A stretch of 44,612 nucleotides of DNA from Planctomycetota bacterium. GTDB taxonomy: Bacteria > Planctomycetota > Planctomycetia > Pirellulales > Lacipirellulaceae. Numbering within the stretch: the stretch's first letter is position 1; every line of letters begins with the position of its first letter. Positions 1 through 8,988 of this stretch are shown here, piece by piece. The translations under genes and the position numbers were made by a program. Below the pieces are notes generated by a model, which did not search any database, was not told the DNA's origin, and was given only the letters and a program-made list of their open reading frames with translations. The stretch lies in assembly GCA_024278955.1 (NCBI GenBank), contig JAJRSE010000009.1, forward strand, positions 1 through 44,612. The letters are read 5' to 3'.

Positions 1-28
1 CAAAGTTGCGAAAAGAAGAAAAAAATTT

Positions 29-100
29 GCCACAGAGATCACAGAGCACTCAGAGAAACCTTTGTTTCTAGCACTCGGTGTTCTCTCTGATCTCTGTGGC
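29..100. repeat. Imperfect inverted repeat, 18-nt arms
   Basis: Arms at 29-46 and 83-100 are complementary at 17 of 18 positions (left arm begins GCCACAGAGATCA). The 36-nt loop contains a smaller hairpin (AGAAAC, cttt, GTTTCT). The 'CACAGAG' wording resembles dispersed intergenic repeats of planctomycetes and cyanobacteria; that likeness is from memory. It sits upstream of the kinase gene, and no T-tract marks it as a terminator. Confidence 0.55.
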
Positions 101-261
101 TAGATTTATTGGCCTTTGTTTCTGACTTTGCAATCATCCTGACTGACCGAGACGCTAGTCTGCTAGCTGGCAACGGGCTGCCTTGATAAGATGGACATTG
201 GGGCTGGTTGCCAGCAGACAGCACAAGTCAGACTGGCGAATTTAGGGGCGAGAGGCAAACG

Positions 262-2139
262 ATGCAAATTGAGAAACTCGGACCTTATCGGATCGGCAAA
301 CAGATTGGAAAAGGCGGCATGGGAGCCGTCTACGAGGCCATCTACGAAGCGCCTGGCAAGCACCATGGAATGCGTGTGGCGGTCAAGGCGCTCAATCCCC
401 AGCTAGCTGCCGCCGAGGGATTTCGTGAGCGTTTTGAAGCAGAGATCGATTCTCTCAAAAAACTTAAACACGATGGCATCGTGAGTTTGTATGGCTATGG
501 CGAGCAAGATGGCATTCTTTACTACTCGATGGATCTTGTGGAAGGCTCTAGCCTGGAGCAGGAACTTAGCGCCGGTCGGCGTTTCGATTGGCAAGAGACG
601 GTCGATATTGGTATCCAGGTTTGTCGTGCGTTGAAGCATGCCCACGACCATGGGGTAGTCCATCGAGATATCAAGCCGGCGAATCTCCTGCTGGCTCATG
701 ACGGTCACATAAAAATTGCCGATTTTGGTATTGCCCGTTTGTTCGGCAGCACCCAGCTTACGACCGCTGGCGGAGTTCTCGGCACAGCCGACTATATGTC
801 TCCAGAGCAAGCGGATGGGCAAATTGTTAGCGACAAGTGCGATCAATATAGCCTCGGCGGGGTGATGTACGCCCTGCTCTCGGGCCGCCCTCCTTTCAAA
901 GCTCGAACCATGCCCGAGATGTTGCAGATGCAGCGTTTCGCCGAACCTGAGCCTGTCAAACGCTATTCTCCAGGCACGCCTGACCAACTCGACCAACTCA
1001 TTTCGCAGCTGCTAGCCAAAGATCCCGCCGATCGTTTTCCCAACGTACTCGTGTTAACCCGCCATATGGAGGCGATGAAAAGGGCGTTGTCGCGACCGGT
1101 TAAACTGGAAGAAAATTTAGACGAAACCCAGGTGAGTTCGCCCCGTCGCGATTCCTCCTCGGAAGCGACTGCCGAATTTCTTGAGGACGCAACGCAAGTT
1201 GCAGGCGCCCCGATTCTGTTTCCAAACGATGGCGAAACTGACGAGGCAATGCAGGAATTATTCGACGCTCCCACGCTGGCCGAATCATCCCAACCTACGG
1301 CAAAAAAAAGTCAGCCTGCTGACTCGACAGCTACGCCGCCGCCAGAGCAACCGAAGCAGCGATTTACTTCGGTCGAGGAAGAAGCTCGCCGCGAACGAGA
1401 GCAGGCTCGTGGCGGTCGATTTTGGCTTGTCGCACAACTCATGGCCATCGCGGCCACGTTGGGGATGTTGGTTTGGGGTGGGTGGGTTCTCATGAAGCCT
1501 CCGACGGCGGATGTGCTGTATGAAAAAATCTTGTCCGAAATCGATCAACGCGGCATCGACAGCCTGCGCGTTGTCGAAGCGGAGTTGAAAGATTTTTTGG
1601 CAAGATTTCCCGGCGACCGTCGGGCCAATCAAATCCAGCAGTATAGTCAGCAGCTAAGTTTTCAGCGTTTTGAACGAAAAACTCGAGTACGCCCTCGGTC
1701 GGGCGGTAGCGAAGGAGATAGCCCCGTGGAGAGCATCTACCTCTCTGCCCTCTCCTTAGCAGAGCATGACCCAGCTCGAGGTCTTCAAATGTTGCGATCG
1801 CTGTTGGCTCTGTACGATCCGACCAACGAGAGTGCAGGCAAGATGCTTGCCGATGCCAACCCACAAAAAAACCAGCACTCCCTTTGGCTTGCCTTGGCAC
1901 GAAAGCAAATTGAAAAGCTTGCTGCCCAAGTTCAGCAACAAGCCGATACGCAGTTGCCCGTGCTGCATCAACGGCTTGCCGCGGCGGCGAAGTTATATCA
2001 AACTCACCCCGAGCAAGCGGTTGCCCTGGCACAAGCGATTGTCGATCTCTACGCTGGCCAGCCTTGGGCTCAGGAGGTTGTTGCGGAGGCAACCCAGATG
2101 CTTGCCGATGAATTTTCGAGCCTGCCCAACGAACGGTAG
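262..2139 (+). CDS. Transmembrane Hanks-type Ser/Thr protein kinase
   Basis: A PknB-type eukaryote-like kinase that phosphorylates Ser/Thr residues, anchored in the membrane. The glycine-rich loop GKGGMG lies near residue 15. The ATP lysine is K42 (VAVK), the catalytic loop HRDIKPAN has H134/D136, and DFG starts at D154, followed by the MSPEQA activation-segment end. A Pro/Gln/Glu-rich linker leads to one transmembrane helix at about 387-409. The C-terminal ~200 residues are a helical, probably extracytoplasmic domain with TPR-like character. ATG 262 is preferred over ATG 208 because it begins directly before the kinase fold (MQIEKLGPYRIG) and has a GAGAGG ribosome site just upstream. hemL follows after 31 nt on the same strand, so the two may be co-transcribed. 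All catalytic residues are present; the target is unknown. Confidence 0.93.
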   Translation: MQIEKLGPYRIGKQIGKGGMGAVYEAIYEAPGKHHGMRVAVKALNPQLAAAEGFRERFEAEIDSLKKLKHDGIVSLYGYGEQDGILYYSMDLVEGSSLEQELSAGRRFDWQETVDIGIQVCRALKHAHDHGVVHRDIKPANLLLAHDGHIKIADFGIARLFGSTQLTTAGGVLGTADYMSPEQADGQIVSDKCDQYSLGGVMYALLSGRPPFKARTMPEMLQMQRFAEPEPVKRYSPGTPDQLDQLISQLLAKDPADRFPNVLVLTRHMEAMKRALSRPVKLEENLDETQVSSPRRDSSSEATAEFLEDATQVAGAPILFPNDGETDEAMQELFDAPTLAESSQPTAKKSQPADSTATPPPEQPKQRFTSVEEEARREREQARGGRFWLVAQLMAIAATLGMLVWGGWVLMKPPTADVLYEKILSEIDQRGIDSLRVVEAELKDFLARFPGDRRANQIQQYSQQLSFQRFERKTRVRPRSGGSEGDSPVESIYLSALSLAEHDPARGLQMLRSLLALYDPTNESAGKMLADANPQKNQHSLWLALARKQIEKLAAQVQQQADTQLPVLHQRLAAAAKLYQTHPEQAVALAQAIVDLYAGQPWAQEVVAEATQMLADEFSSLPNER

Positions 2140-2170
2140 AACGCGCAGAAAGAAAAACGGAAACCAGACC

Positions 2171-3490
2171 ATGAACAACTCGACGTCTCTTGCGTCTAAT
2201 CGCAAGCTCAGCAAAGCCGCATTTCAACGGGCCGAAAAGCTCATGCCCGGCGGCGTGAATAGCCCGGCACGTGCCTTTGGGGCTGTGGGCGAAAGCCCGA
2301 TTTTTATTGATCGTGCCGAGGGCCCTTTTCTCTATGATCTCGATGGGAATCGTTACCTCGACTATATCGGTTCGTGGGGGCCTTTTATTTTGGGCCACTG
2401 TCACCCGGCTGTTGTTGAGGCACTTGAGCAAGCGATTTCTCGTGGCACCAGTTACGGCGCTCCGACCGAGGCCGAAAGCGAATTGGCTGAACGAATTATC
2501 GATGCCGTTGCTACGATCGAAAAAGTACGTCTGGTTAATTCGGGCACCGAAGCAACGATGAGCGCCGTTCGCCTAGCGCGAGGTTTTACAGGGCGAGATC
2601 TGCTCGTCAAGTTTGCTGGAAACTATCATGGTCATGTCGACAGCTTGTTGGTTGCGGCTGGTAGCTCGGCTGCCACGCTTGGTGTGCCTAGCTCTCCTGG
2701 GGTGACCGCCGGTACGACCAAGGACACGATCGTTCTTGAGTACAATGACGTTGCCGGTCTACAAGCGGCGTTCGAGCAACATGGTAGGCAAATTGCGGGG
2801 GTGATTTTTGAGCCAATCGTTGGCAACATGGGCGTCGTTCGGGCTAGTCAAGAGTTTTGTCAATCGCTTGGAAAACTCACGAAACAACATGGAGCACTCC
2901 TGATTTGCGACGAAGTGATGACCGGCTTTCGCGTGGGTTTTGGCGGCGCCCAGCAGTTGCTCGGCATGGAGCCCGATTTGACAACGCTCGGTAAAATTGT
3001 TGGCGGGGGGCTCCCGGTGGGCGCTTATGGTGGACGTGCTGAGATCATGGATCATGTTCTTCCGGCTGGCGAGGTCTTTCAGGCGGGCACGCTTAGTGGC
3101 AACCCGCTCGCGACGGCTGCCGGGTGTGCTACGCTGCAAACGCTTAAGGACGACCCGCCCTATGCGATGCTCGAAATGCTTTCGGCTCGCCTCGAAGCGG
3201 GATTGTCTCGAGCGGCTGAAGCTGCCGGAGTTCCGCATACGATCTCGCGTGTTGGCAGCATGATGACTCTCTTTTTTAACTCCGAGCCTATCAGAAATTG
3301 GGAAGCGGCTAGCAAGTGCGACACGCAGCGTTTCGCCCGGTACTTCTGGGGCATGATGGATCGCGGAATTTATTTGCCTTGTAGTCAATACGAAGCGCTG
3401 TTTGTTTCTGCCGCCCATACCGAAGCGAATATTGATGCGACCGTGGCCGCTGCCGAGGAAGTCTTGGGACAAATGTCGAACGACGAATGA
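2171..3490 (+). CDS. hemL: Glutamate-1-semialdehyde 2,1-aminomutase
   Basis: A PLP enzyme that converts glutamate-1-semialdehyde to 5-aminolevulinate, the last step of the C5 route to heme and other tetrapyrroles. The 439-residue length fits the family. The N-terminal block AEKLMPGGVNSPARAF, the NSGTEATMSAVRLARGFTGR segment, the aspartate in LLICDEVMTGFR and the PLP-binding lysine K275 (LGKIVGGGLPVGAYGG) are all diagnostic. The frame is open far upstream through the kinase gene, but ATG 2171 lies just after the kinase stop and gives the normal family N-terminus. It converges on tsaB with only 4 nt between the stop codons, leaving no room for a separate terminator. Confidence 0.97.
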   Translation: MNNSTSLASNRKLSKAAFQRAEKLMPGGVNSPARAFGAVGESPIFIDRAEGPFLYDLDGNRYLDYIGSWGPFILGHCHPAVVEALEQAISRGTSYGAPTEAESELAERIIDAVATIEKVRLVNSGTEATMSAVRLARGFTGRDLLVKFAGNYHGHVDSLLVAAGSSAATLGVPSSPGVTAGTTKDTIVLEYNDVAGLQAAFEQHGRQIAGVIFEPIVGNMGVVRASQEFCQSLGKLTKQHGALLICDEVMTGFRVGFGGAQQLLGMEPDLTTLGKIVGGGLPVGAYGGRAEIMDHVLPAGEVFQAGTLSGNPLATAAGCATLQTLKDDPPYAMLEMLSARLEAGLSRAAEAAGVPHTISRVGSMMTLFFNSEPIRNWEAASKCDTQRFARYFWGMMDRGIYLPCSQYEALFVSAAHTEANIDATVAAAEEVLGQMSNDE

Positions 3491-3494
3491 CGAT

Positions 3495-4190
3495 TCACAA
3501 CGTCGTCGTTTTCTCTGCTTTTTCTTCGGCAGCACTCTTTCGATAATAGTTTGGCACCAACTGTATTGGGTCGGCGGTTTGTCCTTGTTGGTATGCGGCG
3601 AAGCCTAGTCGGCCGACCATCTCGGCTCGCGGGACCCACGCTTCTGGGTCGATGGCTTCGACTCCTGTGGGCAGGCGGTTTGAGAGTTTTGCGAGCGGAG
3701 GTCCGGCGACGAGGTCGCCTTCGTCGAGGCGTTCGAGCCAATCGTCGATGCTTAGGATTTGGGTCTCCGGCTGGCTTGCGGTTGGTGTTTTCCAGCCCTG
3801 CTCGAAACATGCGGCGAACAGTTCTTGGCGTTGGGCGTCGAGGAGGGTCCAAAGTCGGGTTTCGGTTTCAACGCTTGCTGCGATGGTGGCCAAGGTCGAG
3901 ACTCCGACCAGCTTGGCTCCAATCGCGTAGGCAAGAGTTTTGGCTGTAGTGGTGCCAATTCGCAAGCCGGTGAACGAGCCTGGCCCCGTCGCGACACAAA
4001 CCAGATCCAGGTCGGCCGGTTTCCAATCGCTTTGCTGCAAAATTTTCTGCAAAGCGGGAAATAGCGTCTGGGCAGTTCGTTCGCTTGGTGAGAGTTCTTG
4101 TGAATGCAACAATTCAATTTCAGACCCCTTGGTGCACAGGGTCGCTACGCTTGCAATGCGTAGGCTGGTTTCTAGGGCGAGGATGTGCAA
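3495..4190 (-). CDS. tsaB: tRNA threonylcarbamoyladenosine biosynthesis protein TsaB
   Basis: A non-catalytic ASKHA-fold partner of TsaD in the complex that makes t6A at position 37 of ANN-decoding tRNAs. The 231-residue protein begins MHILALETS, and the family block VATGPGSFTGLRIG lies at about residues 66-79, followed by AKTLAYAIGAKLVGVSTL. The C-terminal half is diverged, as is usual for TsaB. It is transcribed alone, convergent with hemL. Another ASKHA protein (TsaD) is excluded because its metal-binding HxxxH motif is absent. Confidence 0.93.
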   Translation of the reverse strand: MHILALETSLRIASVATLCTKGSEIELLHSQELSPSERTAQTLFPALQKILQQSDWKPADLDLVCVATGPGSFTGLRIGTTTAKTLAYAIGAKLVGVSTLATIAASVETETRLWTLLDAQRQELFAACFEQGWKTPTASQPETQILSIDDWLERLDEGDLVAGPPLAKLSNRLPTGVEAIDPEAWVPRAEMVGRLGFAAYQQGQTADPIQLVPNYYRKSAAEEKAEKTTTL

Positions 4191-4326
4191 GGGGAGGCTG
4201 TAGGGGTTAGGTTTTAGGCGGCCTGTTGACTAGGCTTTTCCGAGGGCAAAATTTTTAGATCGGATGAACAAGGTATTCAGGATAGCGACTTCAAGGAGAA
4301 CAACCCTCGATCGGATTGGACAGACG

Positions 4327-4370
4327 GTTTTTTCGGCATCCGTTTTTCCGCATCAGTTTTTTCCGCATCA
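4327..4370. repeat. Short imperfect tandem repeat (~15 nt x 3)
   Basis: Three successive units of the form G-T(5-6)-C-(G/C)-GCATC-(C/A) lie in the gap between tsaB and the tRNA gene. It is a low-complexity direct repeat with no visible role. The rest of this gap (4191-4450) shows nothing else I can name. Confidence 0.4.
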
Positions 4371-4450
4371 ACTGCGGCTAGCGCCAAAACGGCTATGAGC
4401 GGAGCACCCATCTGGCACTTGCCCTAACAAACGAAGGATATGGAATCGAG

Positions 4451-4523
4451 TACCCGTGGCAGGATTCGAACCTGCGACACCAGCTTTAGGAAAGCTGTGC
4501 TCTATCCCCTGAGCTACACGGGC
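4451..4523 (-). tRNA. tRNA-Arg (anticodon CCT)
   Basis: Read on the minus strand, this 73-nt sequence folds as a cloverleaf. It has a 7-bp acceptor stem (GCCCGTG with CACGGGT, first pair G-U), TA at positions 8-9, a GCTC/GAGC D stem, an anticodon stem CAGCT/AGCTG with loop TTCCTAA, and a T arm GCAGG-TTCGAAT-CCTGC. The anticodon CCT reads AGG (Arg). The 3' CCA is not encoded and the discriminator base is A. It decodes a rare arginine codon. Confidence 0.95.
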
Positions 4524-4743
4524 TCTGTGTCTTCTTGCTCTACAACCTCAAACTCTACTCTCATGCCTTGGGGGATAAGTGCTCGGTTGCTTCTTCTGGA
4601 CTACGAGATGCCCATGCACAAGGAAGGCCACTAAGTCTTTCCACTGTAACAACTTATGGGATGTTTTTGTAGACGTCAACCCAAGCGGGCAGGACGATTG
4701 CCAAGGGTTGCAGCCGTTGCCGACCGCGATTCCCAGCATTGAG

Positions 4744-6687
4744 CTAGCGCTGGACCAATGCCAAGACCTCGGCAAACCGGATATGGCCTAATGTACCAAA
4801 CTCGGGCCGACCACGGAGTTTAGATCGCGTCGTGGCAGGCGAATTGATCCCACACAAGAACCGTGTCAACTGACGCGGTGTGCGGAGAGCTTCGTGTCGT
4901 TCAGTCCGCAAACGCTCGATAATCTGCAGGTTGGTAGGCTGCGATGCACTAGGGTCTGATGCCGGCATTGGCCGAGCCGGTTCGCCCAGGCAGCGGCCGC
5001 AATGGCCGCAGTCGTTTCGCTGTTCGCCAAAATAGGCGAGCAGAAAGCAGGTGATACAGCCTGGACTTTCCGCCAAGGAAACCACATCCCCAACACGAGC
5101 AATGTCGTGCTGTTCTCGCCGCAAAAATCGCTCAGCTAACTGTTCGATCAACTCCATGCGATCTTCCGGTTGTCGAAGTCGCCGGTAGCCCTGCCGAACT
5201 CCGGTTGCCTGGACGATCATATCCCCTTCTTGCTCAAGATAGCCAATCGCGGCAACCACGCGTTCGCGTTCGACGCCTAGGTTTTTTGCAGCCAAGGTGG
5301 CGTCGATGGTAAACCAGGTAGACCCTTTTTTGGCCGCACGAAATAGGTTTCCTAAAAACTCCGCTCGGGCAGGATCGAACTTGGCGAGGATTTCGGCTGA
5401 ACTGTGCAGAGGCTTAAATTTGAACTCCGTATAAAATGGTCCGGTCGATTGTAAGATGCCATCCAGCTCGAGATAGGTCAGCAAGGTTTTGACCACCAGA
5501 TCGCGTGCATCATAGCGGCGAGCCAAATCATAGACGCTCACATCAAACTGTTCGCCCTCGCTGAGCAACTCTTCGACTAACGCTTCGACGGTCTCGCGCG
5601 ATGGCGTGTCTCCGTAGGTGAAATTCTCTAGTGTCACAACATCGTCCCCGCAGGCCAGCATTTCGCAAACCGCCTGCTTGCCATCGCGGCCAGAGCGTCC
5701 GATTTCTTGCATGTAGCTTTCCAGGCTCTTGGGCAGATTGTAATGGTAGACGGCCCGAATGTTCGACTTATCGATACCCATTCCGAACGCTATCGTCGCG
5801 ACAACTACCATGTCGTCGGAAGCCATAAAGGCGTCTTGGATTTCTGTTCGTTTTTCGGTTTTCAACCCAGCGTGATACGCATTGGACGGGAAGCCATGGC
5901 TGGACAGATGCTCGGCGATTTCCTCAGCGGTGCGTTGCAACGTGACGTAAACAATTGTCGGCCCGCGCGGACGTTTGCGTAATCGGCTGACTAGCAGCTC
6001 GCGCCGCTCGCTGCCGGTACAAGGCGTCGTGTGCAACTCCAAGTTGGGCCGATAAAAACCGGTTTGAACCATGTCTGCTTCGTCAATCTCAAACGTCCGG
6101 GCGATGTCACCGGCTACCTCGGGCGTTGCCGTGGCGGTCAGCGCTAGCACTCGACCTACTTTCAATCGGCTCGCCAAGGCGGCAATTTTCAAATAGTCGG
6201 GACGAAAGTTATGCCCCCATTCGCTAATGCAGTGAGCTTCGTCGACCGCCAGCAAGCTAATCGGCTGCTGCTGAAGCAATTGGAGAAACCGCTCGTTCCC
6301 CAATCGCTCTGGTGACACATACAGCAAACGCGTTTTTCCAGACCGCAAATTTCGATAAACCTGAATGGCCTCTTCCCGCTCGAGACTCGAATCAAGCCTT
6401 GCTGCAGCCACGTCCCGTCCGACTAAAAAGTCGATTTGGTCTTTCATCAACGCAATGAGTGGCGAGATCACGACCGTAAGACCACCCAAAGCCAATGCCG
6501 GCAGTTGATAGCAAAGGCTTTTGCCAGCACCAGTCGGAAAGACGGCCAGTGTCGATCGGCCTTCGAGCAATCGAGAGATCACCTCGGCCTGTCCGTCGCG
6601 AAATTCGGTAAAGCCAAAAACGTCCTGAAGAATCTGCTGCGCTTGGGGAGGTAGCGTAGCGGTGGACACATCCACAGCGGCTGACAT
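4744..6687 (-). CDS. recQ: RecQ-family ATP-dependent DNA helicase
   Basis: A superfamily-2 3'-5' DNA helicase in recombination and replication-fork repair. Walker A is PTGAGKS with K56, the DEAH box is at 149-152 followed by the RecQ aromatic-rich loop (CISEWGHNFRPDY), and motif VI reads QEIGRSGRDG. A winged-helix-like region follows. The zinc cysteine cluster (CITC, then CGHCGRC) lies very late, at about residues 543-567, after the winged-helix-like segment; in E. coli RecQ the zinc module comes first. The last ~75 residues look like a small accessory domain rather than a clear HRDC. The 647-residue length fits RecQ. It starts 192 nt from the next gene upstream and appears monocistronic. Confidence 0.93.
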   Translation of the reverse strand: MSAAVDVSTATLPPQAQQILQDVFGFTEFRDGQAEVISRLLEGRSTLAVFPTGAGKSLCYQLPALALGGLTVVISPLIALMKDQIDFLVGRDVAAARLDSSLEREEAIQVYRNLRSGKTRLLYVSPERLGNERFLQLLQQQPISLLAVDEAHCISEWGHNFRPDYLKIAALASRLKVGRVLALTATATPEVAGDIARTFEIDEADMVQTGFYRPNLELHTTPCTGSERRELLVSRLRKRPRGPTIVYVTLQRTAEEIAEHLSSHGFPSNAYHAGLKTEKRTEIQDAFMASDDMVVVATIAFGMGIDKSNIRAVYHYNLPKSLESYMQEIGRSGRDGKQAVCEMLACGDDVVTLENFTYGDTPSRETVEALVEELLSEGEQFDVSVYDLARRYDARDLVVKTLLTYLELDGILQSTGPFYTEFKFKPLHSSAEILAKFDPARAEFLGNLFRAAKKGSTWFTIDATLAAKNLGVERERVVAAIGYLEQEGDMIVQATGVRQGYRRLRQPEDRMELIEQLAERFLRREQHDIARVGDVVSLAESPGCITCFLLAYFGEQRNDCGHCGRCLGEPARPMPASDPSASQPTNLQIIERLRTERHEALRTPRQLTRFLCGINSPATTRSKLRGRPEFGTLGHIRFAEVLALVQR

Positions 6688-6879
6688 GGTTTGAGTCCTC
6701 GCAGGAAATGGATGATTGCAAGAAGCAGGAGACCCGTGTTAGACTGGAGGGTACTGCACGTGCGTTCACGTGTCAAGGAGATGGCAAGAAAATTCAGAAT
6801 CTCTCAGAATCCTGGGATTGTTACGTAGGCTCCGCTCACGTTCTGACAAAAGCTGAGGAAGAGGCTGGAAGCCGGATCC

Positions 6880-7890
6880 CTACGGGTGTTCAGTTACGGA
6901 CTCCACTCGATAGCGATGCAGAATCGCGTCCTCTCCCAGGTCGCCGGGCAGCAAGAAAAGCTGCTGGTCAAAAAACGCCATCCCTTCGCGTGTCATGCTA
7001 TGAGTTTCAAAAGAGGGGCTCGGCAGTCGAATCGAGTCGAGCGTTTTGCGATTCGAGATGTCGATCCATTGAATAACTGCCTTGGCTTGCGATTGTTTGC
7101 GAAGCGGACTCTTATCGAGGCCGCCAGCGAGAAGGACTCCTTCGCTCATCCCCTTCCAATCCTGAACGGCAAGCGACCACTCTGGTTGCCCTTCTAGCAG
7201 TTCCTCTCGCGGTATGCGTTTCAATAGCGTGCCTTCACGTTGCCAAGTATAAACCAACTTGGTATTCCAATTCGCTCCGTACAGATAGCCTTTCCGACGG
7301 TCGAAGGCTAATGCTCCAATGTGATCGTCGAAGACGAAAGCAATCTGGGCCGACGTTTTGGTTAACTCGCTATCGAGCTTTGTGCAGATTTTGACAATCG
7401 CAGTAGAGCTACAGCGTTTGCTGACAGCTACTGGTATCCAAAAGCAAGTGCCGTCGTAATCAAATCCTCCAGGATGATCGTGGTGGCCTTCCTTGATGCC
7501 CTCGGTATCAGCGGGTGGCGTGATGTCCAAGTATTCCAACAGATTGAGATTCGCTCGATCAAAGCGAAGCAGCAGAGCCCGCTTGGGCTCTCGCTCAAGT
7601 CGGCCGGTCACGTAGAGCGACTGGCTCGTCAGGTAGATTCCTTGGGTATGAATGCAGGCCGGTTTTTCATCGATCTCAAAGTTCGGTATTTTTTCAGCGT
7701 CAACGTACACAAGCTGATACTTTTGGCCTCGTAATACTTCGACCGCGGTACTCTCCGAAGGAATGTTCTGCTCTGTTGCTAGCGAACGGATTGGCAGCGT
7801 TAAACAAAGCAGCGTGGTAAACAGAACGTATCGATAGGAAGAGGGCATAGAGGGGTGGATGAAAGAGGGACGAGTTCGAGGAATCACCAT
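6880..7890 (-). CDS. Secreted protein of unknown function, possibly DUF6454/propeller-like
   Basis: A 336-residue protein with an N-terminal signal sequence (hydrophobic run [13 protein letters not shown], then a likely cleavage after SLA), so it is probably periplasmic. The body has repeated beta-rich segments ([49 protein letters not shown]), which suggests a beta-propeller-like sugar or metabolite-binding fold. It resembles what I recall as DUF6454, but I cannot verify that. The first ATG (7890) overlaps the end of the inositol oxygenase gene by 7 nt; a second ATG at 7848 would give a shorter signal peptide. Neither has a strong ribosome site, so translational coupling to the upstream gene is likely. 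Confidence 0.7.
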   Translation of the reverse strand: MVIPRTRPSFIHPSMPSSYRYVLFTTLLCLTLPIRSLATEQNIPSESTAVEVLRGQKYQLVYVDAEKIPNFEIDEKPACIHTQGIYLTSQSLYVTGRLEREPKRALLLRFDRANLNLLEYLDITPPADTEGIKEGHHDHPGGFDYDGTCFWIPVAVSKRCSSTAIVKICTKLDSELTKTSAQIAFVFDDHIGALAFDRRKGYLYGANWNTKLVYTWQREGTLLKRIPREELLEGQPEWSLAVQDWKGMSEGVLLAGGLDKSPLRKQSQAKAVIQWIDISNRKTLDSIRLPSPSFETHSMTREGMAFFDQQLFLLPGDLGEDAILHRYRVESVTEHP

Positions 7891-8810
7891 CTCAAGGTCG
7901 CCGGGAAATACTCGTCGATCAATTCGCGGTAATACGGTTCTAGGGCCGGCATGTCGGGGCGTTTGTCCGATTTGGTATAGAGGTCGAATGGGTTGAACTT
8001 GCGGACCCAGCGAAACATCTGCTGGTCGTCTTCGTTCATGAGATGGTCATACGCCCGTTCACGATGTTCGGCATAGAACGAGTGGTAGCGGATCATGGCC
8101 AGTGCTTCGTTGGGGAGGTAGTCTTTGACGACGTAGTATAAATATTCGTCGTGCCCCCAGGACAGGTGGACCTGATCTAGACCACCATTTTCTTGATACA
8201 CACCAAGGGGAGTTTGATACTCCTTCACCTTGCTATCGGGATTGTCCGCGAAGAACTCGGGGAAGACTATTTTTTCGGAGAAGGCGCAGCCAACTGGAAA
8301 AGTATCTCCGACAACCGCCCATTGGGGCTCGCCGAATAAGCACAAAATTTTTCCGAGATCATGAATTAGGCCCGTCAGGATAAACCAGCGAGGATGGCCC
8401 GCTTGACGAATGCCCTCGGCTGTTTGGATGAGATGTTCGATTTGGGGAACGTCGGTGTCGGGGTCGCTATCGTCAACAAGCGTATTGAGAAACTCCATCG
8501 CTTCCCAGATGCCCATTTGGCGTCGGTCAAGCGTCCGGAATTGGGCCTTCTTGGCTCGCACAAACTCGAGCGTCTGGCGTTGATGGTTGAGCTGATAGAA
8601 CTGCTTAACGCTGTCGCGGGCTTCGGCTCGGTAGTTGCGGAATTCGTCTTTTTTCTTGGTGTTTTGTGAGCCAACGCTGTTTGCGTCCCCGTTTGCCCCC
8701 TCTCCGTTTGACCCGTCCCTATTTGGATAGCGGCGAAGCAGATCGTCTTCCCATTCATCCAAGTTGCCTAATGGCGAGTCCGAATCATGGGGTGGAGAAG
8801 ACGCTGGCAT
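7884..8810 (-). CDS. Inositol oxygenase (MIOX) family protein
   Basis: A di-iron oxygenase expected to open myo-inositol with O2 to give D-glucuronate. All six metal ligands known from mammalian MIOX can be seen in order with near-identical spacing: H126 (IEHLIQ), H150-D151 (LIHDLGK), H220 (WGHDEYL), H243 (RYHSFY) and D276 (NPFDLY). The 308-residue length is slightly longer than the family because of a low-complexity Gly/Asn/Ser N-terminus (about 30-55). It overlaps the downstream secreted-protein gene and lies 178 nt downstream of a zinc-type dehydrogenase, all on the minus strand. This suggests an inositol or uronate catabolic unit. MIOX is well known in eukaryotes and less common in bacteria. 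A different cyclitol substrate is possible. Confidence 0.92.
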   Translation of the reverse strand: MPASSPPHDSDSPLGNLDEWEDDLLRRYPNRDGSNGEGANGDANSVGSQNTKKKDEFRNYRAEARDSVKQFYQLNHQRQTLEFVRAKKAQFRTLDRRQMGIWEAMEFLNTLVDDSDPDTDVPQIEHLIQTAEGIRQAGHPRWFILTGLIHDLGKILCLFGEPQWAVVGDTFPVGCAFSEKIVFPEFFADNPDSKVKEYQTPLGVYQENGGLDQVHLSWGHDEYLYYVVKDYLPNEALAMIRYHSFYAEHRERAYDHLMNEDDQQMFRWVRKFNPFDLYTKSDKRPDMPALEPYYRELIDEYFPATLRW

Positions 8811-8851
8811 TTGAAAAGGCTATCTCATAATGTTTGAGAAGAGGCACTCAA

Positions 8852-8871
8852 GGCCAGGTGATCTACTGGCC
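8852..8871. other. Small perfect hairpin between dehydrogenase and MIOX genes
   Basis: GGCCAG and CTGGCC form a perfect 6-bp stem around an 8-nt loop. It lies in the 178-nt gap between the two minus-strand genes, close to the MIOX start. It could influence read-through or be chance; no adjacent U-run supports a terminator. Confidence 0.3.
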
Positions 8872-8988
8872 CGCGACACACCAATGTAATTTGCCTGGAC
8901 AACAGCTGTCAATCGTTCTGGACTCAGGTTGTGCGATATGTTTGGCGGTGGCAGTTCATCACGAAAAAAAATTCCGACAACCTAAAGC

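Noticed and set aside
1490..2431. 313-codon minus-strand open frame over the kinase/hemL genes
   Set aside because: Arg/Pro-rich composition, no ribosome site, and it opposes two well-supported plus-strand genes; it is a shadow frame.
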